Origin: Salipiger sp. CCB-MM3
Lineage (GTDB): Bacteria > Pseudomonadota > Alphaproteobacteria > Rhodobacterales > Rhodobacteraceae
DNA length: 64,000 bases
Assembly: GCF_001687105.1 (NCBI RefSeq)
Contig: NZ_CP014599.1
Coordinates: 216,528-280,527 of the forward strand
Reading direction: 5' to 3'
The translations under genes and the position numbers were made by a program. Under the pieces are notes generated by a model. That model was not told the origin of the DNA, made no database searches, and was given only the letters and a program-made list of their open reading frames with translations. Of the stretch, positions 34,196-42,995 are shown in pieces (position 1 is the stretch's first letter; the number at the start of each line of letters is the position of its first letter).

Positions 34196-35370
34196 GGCTT
34201 GTCCTCCGCGATCTCGAGCGGAACGCCCGCGGCTGCATCCGAGACCTGTTCGGTCTCTTCCTGAGGCTCGGCGCGGACCTCCTCGCCGTCGCGCACAAAG
34301 CCTTGGCCTACGGTGATGATCGTGACGTCGTCGTCGAGCCCGGTGACCCAGACGCTGTCGATCTCGGTTTTCACGATCTGGATCGGGTGGAAGGCGACGC
34401 GCCCGTCCTCGACCGTCTTGAGGCCGATCTGCCCGGCCTCGTCCAGCGAGATGATCGACGGGGCGACGCGATGGGCCGTGGCCTCGCCGGTGGGGATCGT
34501 CACCTGCGCCGACACACCGGCGGGCACCTCACCGCCGGGATTTTCGACCTCGATCTCGGTCAGGAAGGTGCGGGTCTCCGAGGCGGCAGCGGCGCCAACA
34601 AAGCTGACCCGGCCCTCGCGCGTCTGGCCGGTGATGAAGTTGACCTCAGCGCTCTGACCCTCGCTGATCCGGCTCAGCGCCTGTTGCGGCACCTGAATGG
34701 CGACGGTCAGCGGGTCATTGTCGACCACGCGCGAGATCGTGGCCCCGGCCTGCACATATTCCCCCTCGCTTGCGGGCAGCCCTTCGATGCGCCCGGCAAA
34801 GGGGGCCTCGACGACGAGATTGTCGATGGCCTCTTCGGCGCTGGCCACATCAGCCTCGGCGGCGGCGAGCGCCGCGCGGGCCTCGGATAGCCGGTCGTTG
34901 GTGGCGACCCCGCGTTCGAACAACTGCGCGGCATTGTCGAACTCGCGCTGCGCATTGGCCCGCTGCTCTTCGGCTTGGGTGAGCGCCGCCTCGGCGCGGG
35001 CGGAATTGAGCCGCGCCAGCACGTCGCCGCGCTGCACCCGGTCGCCCTTGGCAAAGGGCATTTCGATCACCGTGCCGGCGGTTTCGGCGATGACGTCGGT
35101 ATCGCGGTCGGGCAGGGCCTGACCTTCGGCGCGGTAGCTGAGGGTGACCGGCTCGGCCTTGGATTGCAGGACCATCACCGATGGCGGCAGCGGATCGTCG
35201 GCGGCGGCTTCCGCCGCGGGCTCGGAGCCGGGCAGGAAGAAACCGCTGCCCATCCAGAGAATGATGGCGGCGACCAAGGAGATTGCGATCCAGAACGGGC
35301 GCGACGAGCCGCGGTCGGTCTCGAACCGCAGGGCTTCGGGCGTCGCCTCGGCGGCGGTGTGGTCGGTCAT
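34192..35370 (-). CDS. RND efflux periplasmic adaptor (membrane fusion protein)
   Basis: This protein of about 392 residues has an N-terminal membrane anchor (FWIAISLVAAIILWMGSGFF, near residue 30), a lipoyl/hairpin region with a long alpha-helical coiled coil (about 110-180) and beta-barrel domains typical of the HlyD/AcrA family. It bridges the RND pump to the outer membrane. I favour the ATG at 35370 (GAGAG upstream); the ATG at 35388 is an alternative. The C-terminus is rich in glutamate. Confidence 0.88.
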   Translation of the reverse strand: MTDHTAAEATPEALRFETDRGSSRPFWIAISLVAAIILWMGSGFFLPGSEPAAEAAADDPLPPSVMVLQSKAEPVTLSYRAEGQALPDRDTDVIAETAGTVIEMPFAKGDRVQRGDVLARLNSARAEAALTQAEEQRANAQREFDNAAQLFERGVATNDRLSEARAALAAAEADVASAEEAIDNLVVEAPFAGRIEGLPASEGEYVQAGATISRVVDNDPLTVAIQVPQQALSRISEGQSAEVNFITGQTREGRVSFVGAAAASETRTFLTEIEVENPGGEVPAGVSAQVTIPTGEATAHRVAPSIISLDEAGQIGLKTVEDGRVAFHPIQIVKTEIDSVWVTGLDDDVTIITVGQGFVRDGEEVRAEPQEETEQVSDAAAGVPLEIAEDKP

Positions 35371-35425
35371 GCTGCTACTCTCGCTCATCAAGGCGTGATC
35401 GAAGTGACGTCTGAGCTGCTTTACA

Positions 35426-35444
35426 TACCGACGGTCGGTCGGTA
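35426..35444. promoter_or_regulatory. TetR operator TACCGAC-N5-GTCGGTA
   Basis: Seven-base arms are perfect inverted repeats around GGTCG, and the segment also contains overlapping GGTCGGT repeats. It sits between the divergent RND operon and TetR gene, where AcrR/TetR operators of this form are usually found. Repression of both promoters is inferred. Confidence 0.75.
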
Positions 35445-35475
35445 ATCAAGGCCAGAGCTGACGGAGAACGTAATC

Positions 35476-36171
35476 GTGAACACCAAACGTTCCAGAATGT
35501 CCGCCGAAGATCGCCGCACCGCGATCCTCGACGTTGCCACCGACCTGCTGTCGACCCACCCGTGGGAGGAGGTGACGGTGGCGCTGCTGCTCGACGCGGC
35601 GGGCATCTCCAAGGGCGGATTTTATCACCACTTCACGTCCAAGGACGATGTGCTCGGCGCGGTGCTTCTGCGGCTGACGGACGCCAGCAATTCTGCCGGG
35701 CAGGCGGTCTACGAGCGCAGCGAAGGCGGCGCCGCGGCGCGGTTCACGGCCTATCTAGACGGCACCACCCGCTGGGAGTTGGAGCACGCCGACAAGATCA
35801 TGGGCGTCATCCGGATCGCCATGATGGCGGGCAATGAGGCGATCTTCCTCAAGCTCGAGCAAGAGGCCCGTCGGCGCGCGACGCCCTTGATGCGCACGCT
35901 TGTGGAAGAGGGCGTTCGGGAGGGGGTCTTCGACGTAATCGACGCCGCTATGACGGTCGATCTGCTACAGCACGCATGGCGCATGCGCTGGGTGGTCTTT
36001 GCGCAGGCGCGTCAGCGCTGTGCGGCGGGCGATCTGGCCGGAGGTGAGGCGATGCTGGAACAGCGCCTCAGCCTTGAAGAGCGCATGACCAACCGTTTGC
36101 TCGGCTGCACCGAGACGCAGGTGCACATGCCCGGGGCAAAGGAGTTCTCGGAGTTCCTGCAGCCAGCCTGA
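35476..36171 (+). CDS. TetR/AcrR-family transcriptional regulator
   Basis: This 231-residue regulator has an N-terminal TetR helix-turn-helix at about residues 12-60 (VTVALLLDAAGISKGGFYHHFTSKDDVL) and an all-helical ligand domain. It is divergent from the RND genes and probably represses them. The gene ends directly against a degraded insertion-sequence end, so the last residues may have been altered by that event; the length is nevertheless normal. Confidence 0.9.
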   Translation: MNTKRSRMSAEDRRTAILDVATDLLSTHPWEEVTVALLLDAAGISKGGFYHHFTSKDDVLGAVLLRLTDASNSAGQAVYERSEGGAAARFTAYLDGTTRWELEHADKIMGVIRIAMMAGNEAIFLKLEQEARRRATPLMRTLVEEGVREGVFDVIDAAMTVDLLQHAWRMRWVVFAQARQRCAAGDLAGGEAMLEQRLSLEERMTNRLLGCTETQVHMPGAKEFSEFLQPA

Positions 36172-36179
36172 CGTGCTGC

Positions 36180-36438
36180 ACGCCGTTGTGGCTTGCTGGC
36201 CGCGGACTGAAGAACGTTTGCTTGCGTGATCGCTAGAATGCGTGCCGCGATATTCCGATCTGCCGTATTGCGTCAGCCATCGACCAACCTTGGCCATGCA
36301 GCACCTCGATCTGGCAGAGTTTTCTGAACGTGTCTTCCGGGCTTTCTCGTTTTCCGGCCATTCCTTAACATCTCTGTTCGTCGAAATCCGACCGTACTTG
36401 AGGCTTCGTGGATGGACCACTTTCGTGGGGCTGGCTCA
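36180..36438 (-). mobile_element. Decayed left end of an IS3-family element
   Basis: Read on the minus strand, this begins with TGAGCCAGCCCC, the terminal repeat of the intact IS3-family element at 51285, and continues through its leader into the first third of orfA (codons for MAGKRE-like through the helix-turn-helix). By eye the two copies are roughly three-quarters identical where they align clearly (36240-36438); similarity fades toward 36180. No open frame remains, so it is a relic of a related but distinct copy. It lies in opposite orientation to the intact element. Confidence 0.75.
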
Positions 36439-36447
36439 GGTCGGCGA

Positions 36448-37035
36448 TTAGGTGTCGGAATGGCCCAGCGGGTGCATTAGCCGGTTGGCCCAGCCAAAAA
36501 TCGCGATCGAGTGGATCAGGTCGACGACCTCGAACGGCTCCATGCCGCTGGCCTTGAGCCGATCGATATGTGCCGGCGTGGCGGTCGGCGGGGTCTGGGT
36601 CAGGCTCTCGGCAAGCGCAAGTATCGCCTGATCGCGTTCCGGGAGCGTCTCGGGTTGCGCGGTCCAAAGCGCGGCGATCAAGGATGAAGAGCCCGACAGC
36701 TTGTGGTGCTGGCGGGCGTGGACGTTGGCGCAGTACTCGCAACCGTTGACCAGCGAGGCGCCAAGCGCGCCAAGTTCTCGGTCGGCGCGGGGCAGGCCCC
36801 CCTCGGCATACATGATCGCATTAAAAAGCGTGGTTCGGGCAACGTAGCTTTCGGGATCATGCGCAAGCGTACGTACGTAGGGTGACACCTTCTTGGCCGA
36901 AGGCGTGACCTTCATCGCCTCACGCTGGGCGGGCGTCGCATCCTCGATCTCGACGGGCGGCAGGTGCGGGGACCACTTCAGCGCCTTGAGGCGGATCCGG
37001 GGTGGTGTGAGCGGGTCGCCGTTCGACGTGGTCAT
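36448..37035 (-). CDS. Alkylhydroperoxidase/CMD-fold protein with CxxC
   Basis: This 195-residue protein has the carboxymuconolactone decarboxylase/AhpD fold with the redox motif NGCEYCANVHARQH (Cys99, Cys102 and a histidine four residues on), as in peroxidase-related enzymes that reduce hydroperoxides. It overlaps the preceding CMD gene by ATGA. Paired CMD proteins of this kind recur together near oxidases and importers in alphaproteobacteria and may protect against peroxides made by the pathway (inference). Confidence 0.85.
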   Translation of the reverse strand: MTTSNGDPLTPPRIRLKALKWSPHLPPVEIEDATPAQREAMKVTPSAKKVSPYVRTLAHDPESYVARTTLFNAIMYAEGGLPRADRELGALGASLVNGCEYCANVHARQHHKLSGSSSLIAALWTAQPETLPERDQAILALAESLTQTPPTATPAHIDRLKASGMEPFEVVDLIHSIAIFGWANRLMHPLGHSDT

Positions 37036-37541
37036 GTGCAGACCTCCTCAAGAAGCGAGAGCCCGTACGCGACGCGGATCTGAAAGCACACATAGGCCAG
37101 AAGTTCCGACAAGGCGATCACCTGTGGCACGCTCAGGCCGACGTCCAGTAGCGCCTGCAGGTGCCCGGGGCCAGATTTTCCCGGGTCGGTGGCGATCATG
37201 TCCGTATGAAAGGCCAAGGCGCGCTGCAGCGGGTCGGCGGGCACGTCGCCAGTCGCCAGCGCCCCAAGCGCCGGATCGTCGGGGAGGGGGTAGCCTGCCA
37301 GCAGCGCGCCGTTGTCTGCGGTCAGTGCGACACGGCGTGCTATGGCCGCGCGCAGGGGGACTGAGAGGCCCAGATCGTCTTGCGGTGCCAGCACCGAGGC
37401 GCGGCAGGCTTCGGCACCCTCCACATACTCCGGACGGCGCGCGCGTAGTGCAAAGGTTTCACCGTCCGGGTCGAGCCCTGCGGCGCAGTCCATAGCGTCG
37501 GCGGTGCGGGAGAGCGGCGTCATTGCGAAGTCCTTGGTCAT
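37032..37541 (-). CDS. CMD-domain protein lacking the CxxC pair
   Basis: This 169-residue protein has the helical CMD pattern (ALLDVGLSVPQVIALSELLAYVCFQIRVAYGL near the C-terminus) with a single cysteine instead of CxxC, so it is probably not an independent peroxidase. It is coupled by ATGA overlaps to the TRAP permease before it and the CxxC partner after it. An in-frame ATG six codons downstream is an alternative start. Confidence 0.8.
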   Translation of the reverse strand: MTKDFAMTPLSRTADAMDCAAGLDPDGETFALRARRPEYVEGAEACRASVLAPQDDLGLSVPLRAAIARRVALTADNGALLAGYPLPDDPALGALATGDVPADPLQRALAFHTDMIATDPGKSGPGHLQALLDVGLSVPQVIALSELLAYVCFQIRVAYGLSLLEEVCT

Positions 37542-38827
37542 TGCGGCCCCATCACGAGGTCTGGCAGCCAGAGCGTGATCTGCGGGAAGGCCGCGATTAG
37601 GATCAGCACCAGAACGGGCGGGATCATCAGCGGGAGGATTGCGACGGCGAGCCGCTCGAAGCGCACCCCCGACACGGCTGACATCAGGTAAAGGCCGACG
37701 CCGAGCGGCGGAGTGGCGATCCCCAGCAGCAGTGCCAGCGTGATGATCATGCCGAACTGCACCCGGTCGATACCGAAGGCGTCAGCGGCGGGCAGCAGCA
37801 GCGGCAGCAGGATGATCTTGGCCGGGGATGCCTCCATGAAGCAGCCGATCAGTACCAGCAGCACGATGGTGAAGGTCAGGAACACCCAGCGCTGACTGAT
37901 CGCCTCTAGGATCCCCGAGGCGAAGGCCTGTGGGACCTGCTCGAAGGCAAAGAGCCAGCCCATGATCTGCGAGAAGCCGATGATCAGCATGATCAGCGAC
38001 GACAGCACTGCGCTTTCCACCAGCGCGTCCCACACGCCCTTGAACGACAGCGAGCGGTAGAACAGGCCGATCAGGATCGAGTAGCCGCAGGCGATCACCC
38101 CGGCCTCTGTGGCGGTGGCAAAGCCGAAGACGATGGCGCCAAGGATGATCCCGGGCGCGACGAGCGCTGGTAGACCCTCGACCGCGGCGCGGCGAATGTC
38201 CGAGCAGCTGGCGCGCGGCTCGCGCGGCATTTCAACCCACTGCGCAACGGTGCGGATGTAAAGAATGAAGCTCAGCGCCACCAGAATGCCGGGCACCACG
38301 CCCGCAAGGAACAGCCGGGCGACGGATTCATTGGCCAGCCACGCATAGACGATCAGGCTGATCGAGGGCGGCACGATCGGGCCAACGAGCGAGGTGGCGA
38401 CGGTCAGCGCGGCGGCGAACTCGGGCTTGTAACCCCGCGCGCGCATCGCCTTCACCTCAAGCTGGCCGAGGCCGGCAATGTCGGCTGTGGCCGCGCCCGA
38501 GACCCCGGCGAAGAGCAGCGAGGCGATGACGTTGACATAGGCCAGACCGGCACGGAAGTGGCCGACGAGGGCGAGGCAGAAATTGAAAATCCGGTCGGTC
38601 AGCCCGATCGCGTTCATCAAATTGCCCGCGAGGATGAAGAAGGGGATGGCCAGCAGCGCGGGTTTGGCCGCCCCGTCAAGGATCTGTTGCGGCACGACCA
38701 TCGACATGTCGCCGAAGCCCGCCCAGTAGAGCCCCGCAACGGACCCGGCGCCGATGGCCATGGTGACCGGCACGCCGAGCAGCATCAGCAGGATGAACCC
38801 GCCGATCACGATGAATCCGAGGGTCAT
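37538..38827 (-). CDS. TRAP transporter large permease, DctM type
   Basis: This 429-residue inner-membrane protein has the DctM layout and segments such as LFAGVSGAATADIAGLG and the C-terminal FPQITLWLPDLV. It belongs to the second TRAP system of the window. Both ends overlap neighbours by four bases, showing a tight operon of DctP, DctQ, DctM and two CMD proteins. Confidence 0.93.
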   Translation of the reverse strand: MTLGFIVIGGFILLMLLGVPVTMAIGAGSVAGLYWAGFGDMSMVVPQQILDGAAKPALLAIPFFILAGNLMNAIGLTDRIFNFCLALVGHFRAGLAYVNVIASLLFAGVSGAATADIAGLGQLEVKAMRARGYKPEFAAALTVATSLVGPIVPPSISLIVYAWLANESVARLFLAGVVPGILVALSFILYIRTVAQWVEMPREPRASCSDIRRAAVEGLPALVAPGIILGAIVFGFATATEAGVIACGYSILIGLFYRSLSFKGVWDALVESAVLSSLIMLIIGFSQIMGWLFAFEQVPQAFASGILEAISQRWVFLTFTIVLLVLIGCFMEASPAKIILLPLLLPAADAFGIDRVQFGMIITLALLLGIATPPLGVGLYLMSAVSGVRFERLAVAILPLMIPPVLVLILIAAFPQITLWLPDLVMGPQ

Positions 38828-39399
38828 TCAACGGCTCCTTGTTCCACCGGTTCGGTCTGCTTGGGAAAGGCGGGGCGGGCGCCAGTGGCGATTGAGATGA
38901 AATCGAGCACGAAATGCGCCAGAACCAGCCCTGCCGAAACGAATAGCGGCATCGAGCGCACGTAGATCGGCAGGTCGATGCCATCCATCTTGGCGCTCTG
39001 CATCGACAGCAGCGCCGGTGCGCCGCGCAGGATGGCCAGCATGACCGCCGCGCCGACCGCGCAGGCAAACAGCGCGGCAATGCGCTTTGGCAGCGTCGGC
39101 AGGCAGGTCACGAAGATGTCCACCACCACGTCACGGCGCTGGCGGACGTAGACGAAGAGACCCAGAAGCAGCATCCACACGAACAGCAGCAGCGTCCAGC
39201 TGAAGATCCAGCCGTAGGCGACGCCGAAGGCGGATCGCGAAATGACGTTGAACAGGTTGAGCCCGACCATCACGGCAAGGCAAAGCGTCGCCAGCACCTT
39301 GAAGAGCTGCGCGATCCCGTCGAGAGCGGCGTTCAATCCAGCGACCGGCCCGCGAGGGCCGGTGCCGGGTGTGGAGGAGGTGTCCCGGGCAGGCGTCAT
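38824..39399 (-). CDS. TRAP transporter small membrane subunit, DctQ type
   Basis: This 191-residue protein has four membrane segments and the RRDVVVDIFV motif typical of DctQ. The stop overlaps the DctM start; its start lies three bases after the DctP stop. A basic N-terminal tail of about 30 residues precedes the first helix. Confidence 0.9.
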   Translation of the reverse strand: MTPARDTSSTPGTGPRGPVAGLNAALDGIAQLFKVLATLCLAVMVGLNLFNVISRSAFGVAYGWIFSWTLLLFVWMLLLGLFVYVRQRRDVVVDIFVTCLPTLPKRIAALFACAVGAAVMLAILRGAPALLSMQSAKMDGIDLPIYVRSMPLFVSAGLVLAHFVLDFISIATGARPAFPKQTEPVEQGAVE

Positions 39400-39402
39400 G
39401 GA

Positions 39403-40398
39403 TTACTCGCCGCGCGCCGCTTCGACCGCGTCGAGCAGGCCTTCGGGCAACTCGCCGGCGCTGTCGAGATCGGCGTAGAACGTCTGCATCTTCTCGACCA
39501 GAGGGCCGTTGTCGAAGTCAAAGTTCACGCTGACGCCGTCCTGAGCCTCGAGATCGGCCTGCAGCGAGGCAGCCTGCTTGGCCAGAAGCTCGCGACCATA
39601 GGCGGCGGCCTCTTTGTGGGCCCGGGTCATCGCGTCCTGCTGCTCGGTGCTGAGACCTTCCCACGCGTTCTGGTTCATCATCCACGACACCGCCTGCGGG
39701 TATTCGTCGGTGCGGATAATGTTCGGTGCGACTTCGTAAAAGCGCATGGACTCGATCGACTCGGCGGGCGAGGTCACCGCATCGACAATGCCGCGGTTCA
39801 CACCGTCGTAAACCTCACCCCACGGCAGCACCCGCACTTCGGCGCCGAGGTAGGTCCAGGCGTCGATGATCAGGTCGTTCTGGTACTGGCGCAGCTTCAG
39901 GCCTTCGATGTCCGCCGCAGTTTCCACCGGTTCGTTGGAGAGCAGCGTTCGGAACGACCCGCGCGGCATGTCGGGGATGTTGCCGAGGACGGTGATGTTC
40001 GCCTCTTCCTCGACGGTCCCGAGCCATGATTGGAACAGCTCGCCGTTGATGAAGTTCGCCCAGTGGTCGTAGTCATCAAACAGGAACGGAGCGACGGCGT
40101 AGTTGATGCCCTCTTCCCAGCGCGACATGAACGAGATCGCCGACGGCGCAAGCTGAATGACACCCTGGCTCAACTGTTCGACAACCGAGTCCATCGACCC
40201 GATCTGTTCGTTAGGGTAGATGCGCACTTCGATCTCACCGTCGGTGTACTCGTCCACCAAATCCGCGAAGCGCTGATAGGTCTGCCCCTCGAAACTGTCG
40301 GGGGTCATCATCGAGCTGAGGCGCCAGGTTTCGGCGTGCAGCGGCAGGGCAGCGGTGGCGAGGACCGCGGTGCCGGCGAGGCGGGCAAGGAAGGACAT
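39403..40398 (-). CDS. TRAP transporter substrate-binding protein, DctP type
   Basis: This 331-residue periplasmic protein has a Sec signal (MSFLARLAGTAVLATAALPL, cleavage near LHAET) and the TRAP segment IEGLKLRQYQND, where the usual RVP-type arginine is present. I chose the ATG at 40398 with GGAGAT upstream. The operon runs leftward from a promoter shared with the divergent LysR gene. Confidence 0.9.
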   Translation of the reverse strand: MSFLARLAGTAVLATAALPLHAETWRLSSMMTPDSFEGQTYQRFADLVDEYTDGEIEVRIYPNEQIGSMDSVVEQLSQGVIQLAPSAISFMSRWEEGINYAVAPFLFDDYDHWANFINGELFQSWLGTVEEEANITVLGNIPDMPRGSFRTLLSNEPVETAADIEGLKLRQYQNDLIIDAWTYLGAEVRVLPWGEVYDGVNRGIVDAVTSPAESIESMRFYEVAPNIIRTDEYPQAVSWMMNQNAWEGLSTEQQDAMTRAHKEAAAYGRELLAKQAASLQADLEAQDGVSVNFDFDNGPLVEKMQTFYADLDSAGELPEGLLDAVEAARGE

Positions 40399-40464
40399 GG
40401 ATGATCTCCTGTTGTGCAGTTCGAGCGGTGCGTAGGCGGGGCGCCGCGCTTCGAAGCGATTATT

Positions 40465-40481
40465 CCAGACGCGCATTCTGG
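40465..40481. promoter_or_regulatory. LysR-type inverted repeat CCAGA-N7-TCTGG
   Basis: Five-base arms lie in the 123-base gap between the divergent TRAP operon and LysR gene. Symmetry and position suggest a LysR box; the arms are short, so confidence is modest. Confidence 0.4.
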
Positions 40482-40521
40482 GCTTGTCAGTATGCACATT
40501 TTGGATAATGATGAGGCCATC

Positions 40522-41508
40522 ATGTCAAGAGAGAATGATAGAATTTTCGACGTACGGGCGCTTGAAGCCTTCGAAGCCGCCATGTCCTGCGGCTCGATGA
40601 CCGGTGCCGCGCGCAAGCTTGGGGTGGGGCAGCCCGCCGTGACCCGGCTGGTCCGCGATCTGGAGGCCGAGGTCGGTTTCCAATTGTTTCACCGCAACGG
40701 TCCGCGCATCTCTCCGACCGATCGCGGCCTGCGTTTCCACGAGGAGGTGCAACGGGTTATCGCGGGTCTGCGGCAGGTCCGCGGGCGCGCCGAAGCGATC
40801 CGCGAAGAGCGACTGCCGTCGCTCGACATCGCCGCAACACCCACCATGGCCGGTGGGCTCATCGGGCCCTCGCTGCAGGCTCTGGGGGACGAACTACCCG
40901 ACCACATGGACCTGCAAACGATGAGCGCCGAGCATGTCGTCCGCGCGGTGCGCAGTCGCACCTCGGATTTCGGCGTGGCGGCCTATCCGCTGGATCACAT
41001 GGGCCTCGAGCGACACGTGATCTGCGAATCCCGGCTGGTGGCGGTGGTCTCCGATTCTGCGCCCGAAGCGGAGTTGAAAGGTGTCGAACCACTGCCGCTG
41101 TCGCGGCTCGATGGCGCCCGGCTGATCACCGTGGGCAATGCCTACCGCATCCGCCACTCCATTGATCTCGCGCTCGAAGCCGAGCGGGTACGCCCGGCGC
41201 AGACCCTGTCGACCAATTCGTCGCTTAACGCAATGATGGCGGCCCGTTCCGGGCTTGGCATTGCGCTGGTCGATCCGGTGACCGCCTTCGGGATTCCGGT
41301 GCGCGGCGTGACCGTGCTGCCGATCTCGACCGACATTCCTTATTTCTGGGGCCTCTTCAGCGCCGCCGACCGCGCTTTCGCGCCGTCGCAGATGCGCTTT
41401 GTCGAGGCCTTTCGCACCGCCTGCCAAGGCATCATTCCCGATTGCGCCTTTCAGGATCCGCAGGACCCGGATCTGCTGAAACGGGTCGGAAACCTGATGA
41501 GGACGTGA
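40522..41508 (+). CDS. LysR-family transcriptional regulator
   Basis: This 328-residue regulator has the LysR helix-turn-helix (GSMTGAARKLGVGQPAVTRLVRDLE) in its first 65 residues and a standard effector domain. I chose the ATG at 40522 (GAGG upstream) rather than earlier in-frame codons. It is divergent from the TRAP/CMD operon and lies two bases before the flavoprotein gene, so it may control both directions. Confidence 0.9.
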   Translation: MSRENDRIFDVRALEAFEAAMSCGSMTGAARKLGVGQPAVTRLVRDLEAEVGFQLFHRNGPRISPTDRGLRFHEEVQRVIAGLRQVRGRAEAIREERLPSLDIAATPTMAGGLIGPSLQALGDELPDHMDLQTMSAEHVVRAVRSRTSDFGVAAYPLDHMGLERHVICESRLVAVVSDSAPEAELKGVEPLPLSRLDGARLITVGNAYRIRHSIDLALEAERVRPAQTLSTNSSLNAMMAARSGLGIALVDPVTAFGIPVRGVTVLPISTDIPYFWGLFSAADRAFAPSQMRFVEAFRTACQGIIPDCAFQDPQDPDLLKRVGNLMRT

Positions 41509-41510
41509 CC

Positions 41511-42941
41511 ATGACTGCACCCATTGGCCTTCCCGCGCTTGAAGCCGAACTGGCCCGGCAACGCAGCCTGCTGAACCTGCCGCCGAAGGCCTGGATGCCG
41601 GAAACGACGAGCCCGGACGGGGAAGAGGTGCTCGACGTTGCCATTGTCGGTGCGGGGCTCTGCGGGCTTGCCGCGAACGCCGCGCTGGCGATGGAAGGGG
41701 TGTTCAAGGTCCGCCTTTACGATCGGGCGCCGAAGGATCGCGAGGGGCCGTGGATCACCTATGCCCGGATGGAGACGCTGCGCACCGTAAAGGAGGCCGC
41801 TGGCCCCGCGCTCGGCATTCCGGCGCTGACCTTCCGCGCATGGTTCGAAGCGCAATGGGGCACCGAGGCTTGGGACAAGATGGACCTCGCCCCGCGCGAG
41901 ATGTGGATGGACTACATGATCTGGTACCGCGAGATGACCGGTGCCGATGTGGTCAACGATTGCGACGTGTCCGCGATCACGCCCGAAGGTGCGCTGTTCC
42001 GGCTGACCACCGCGCAAGGCGATGTGCTGGCACGCCGCGTTGTTCTGGCCACTGGGCTCGACGCGCTTGGGGCGCCGCGCCTTCCGGAGGCTGCACGGGG
42101 GCTGCCGCGGGGCAAGGTCTATCACTCGGCTGACGCGTTCGACGTCACAGAACTTGCGGGCAAGCGGGTGATCGTGGTGGGGGCAGGGGCCTCGGCCATG
42201 GACAACGCCGCCACGGCATTGGAAGCGGGCTGCGCCCGAATGGACCTGCTGGTGCGCCGCGCCGCGATCCCGGTGATTGACAAGTTCACCGGTACCGGCT
42301 CGCGCGGCATGACCGCCGGCTATGTCGGCCTGCCTGATGACGCCAAATGGGATCTGATGAATGAAGGCGACCGTTTCCCGGTGCCGCCGCCGAAACACTC
42401 GGTAGAGCGCGTCGCGCGCCATTCCAATGCGCATCTGCACCTCGGTGCCGCCTTCGAGGCCGTTGAAGAGACGACGACTGGCATCCGCGTGACCACGCGC
42501 AAGGGCGTGATCGAGGCCGATGTGGCAATCTTTGCAACCGGTTTTGGCGTGGCGCTGGACGAGCGTCCGGAACTCTCGGCGTTTGCCCCTCACATCCGGA
42601 CGTGGGGCGATGTCGTGGGGCCGACGCGCGCCGCGCAGAACCCCGTTCTTGCGGCCCATCCCTATCTCGGTGATGACTTCGCGTTTCAGGAAAAGACCTC
42701 TGGCAGCTGTCCGGCGCTGGCTCGGCTGACCTGCTTTGCCTATGCCGCCGTGCCCAGCCACGGCAAGGTGACATCGGGCATCCCGTCGGCCAGCGAAGGC
42801 GCGAGGCGTCTCGCCTCCGGTCTTGTGCGCTCGCTCTTCGCCGAGGATGCAGAGCGCCATCTGGACCGCTTCCGCGCCTTCGACACGCCCGACATGACCG
42901 GCGAGGAATGGCTGCCCTCCGACATGGCCGTCACCGTCTGA
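41511..42941 (+). CDS. FAD/NADPH-dependent flavoprotein monooxygenase (FMO/BVMO-like)
   Basis: This 476-residue enzyme has an N-terminal FAD Rossmann motif (VAIVGAGLCGLAA near residue 45) and a second dinucleotide motif (VIVVGAGASAMDNAA near 225), the arrangement of class B flavin monooxygenases, with the ATGF segment (IFATGFGV) near 345. Such enzymes oxygenate amines, sulfides or ketones. Peroxide leakage from it could explain the CMD partners (inference). It is translationally close to the LysR gene and followed by the dipeptidase gene. Confidence 0.82.
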   Translation: MTAPIGLPALEAELARQRSLLNLPPKAWMPETTSPDGEEVLDVAIVGAGLCGLAANAALAMEGVFKVRLYDRAPKDREGPWITYARMETLRTVKEAAGPALGIPALTFRAWFEAQWGTEAWDKMDLAPREMWMDYMIWYREMTGADVVNDCDVSAITPEGALFRLTTAQGDVLARRVVLATGLDALGAPRLPEAARGLPRGKVYHSADAFDVTELAGKRVIVVGAGASAMDNAATALEAGCARMDLLVRRAAIPVIDKFTGTGSRGMTAGYVGLPDDAKWDLMNEGDRFPVPPPKHSVERVARHSNAHLHLGAAFEAVEETTTGIRVTTRKGVIEADVAIFATGFGVALDERPELSAFAPHIRTWGDVVGPTRAAQNPVLAAHPYLGDDFAFQEKTSGSCPALARLTCFAYAAVPSHGKVTSGIPSASEGARRLASGLVRSLFAEDAERHLDRFRAFDTPDMTGEEWLPSDMAVTV

Positions 42942-42995
42942 CGGCACTCCGCCGCGTTCCCAACCGACATCTCCACCGATCCAAGGACACCTCTC

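Noticed and set aside
31985..34264. Plus-strand frame of 759 codons opposite the RND pump
   Set aside because: It lacks domains and has shadow composition; the RND frame has the full family layout.
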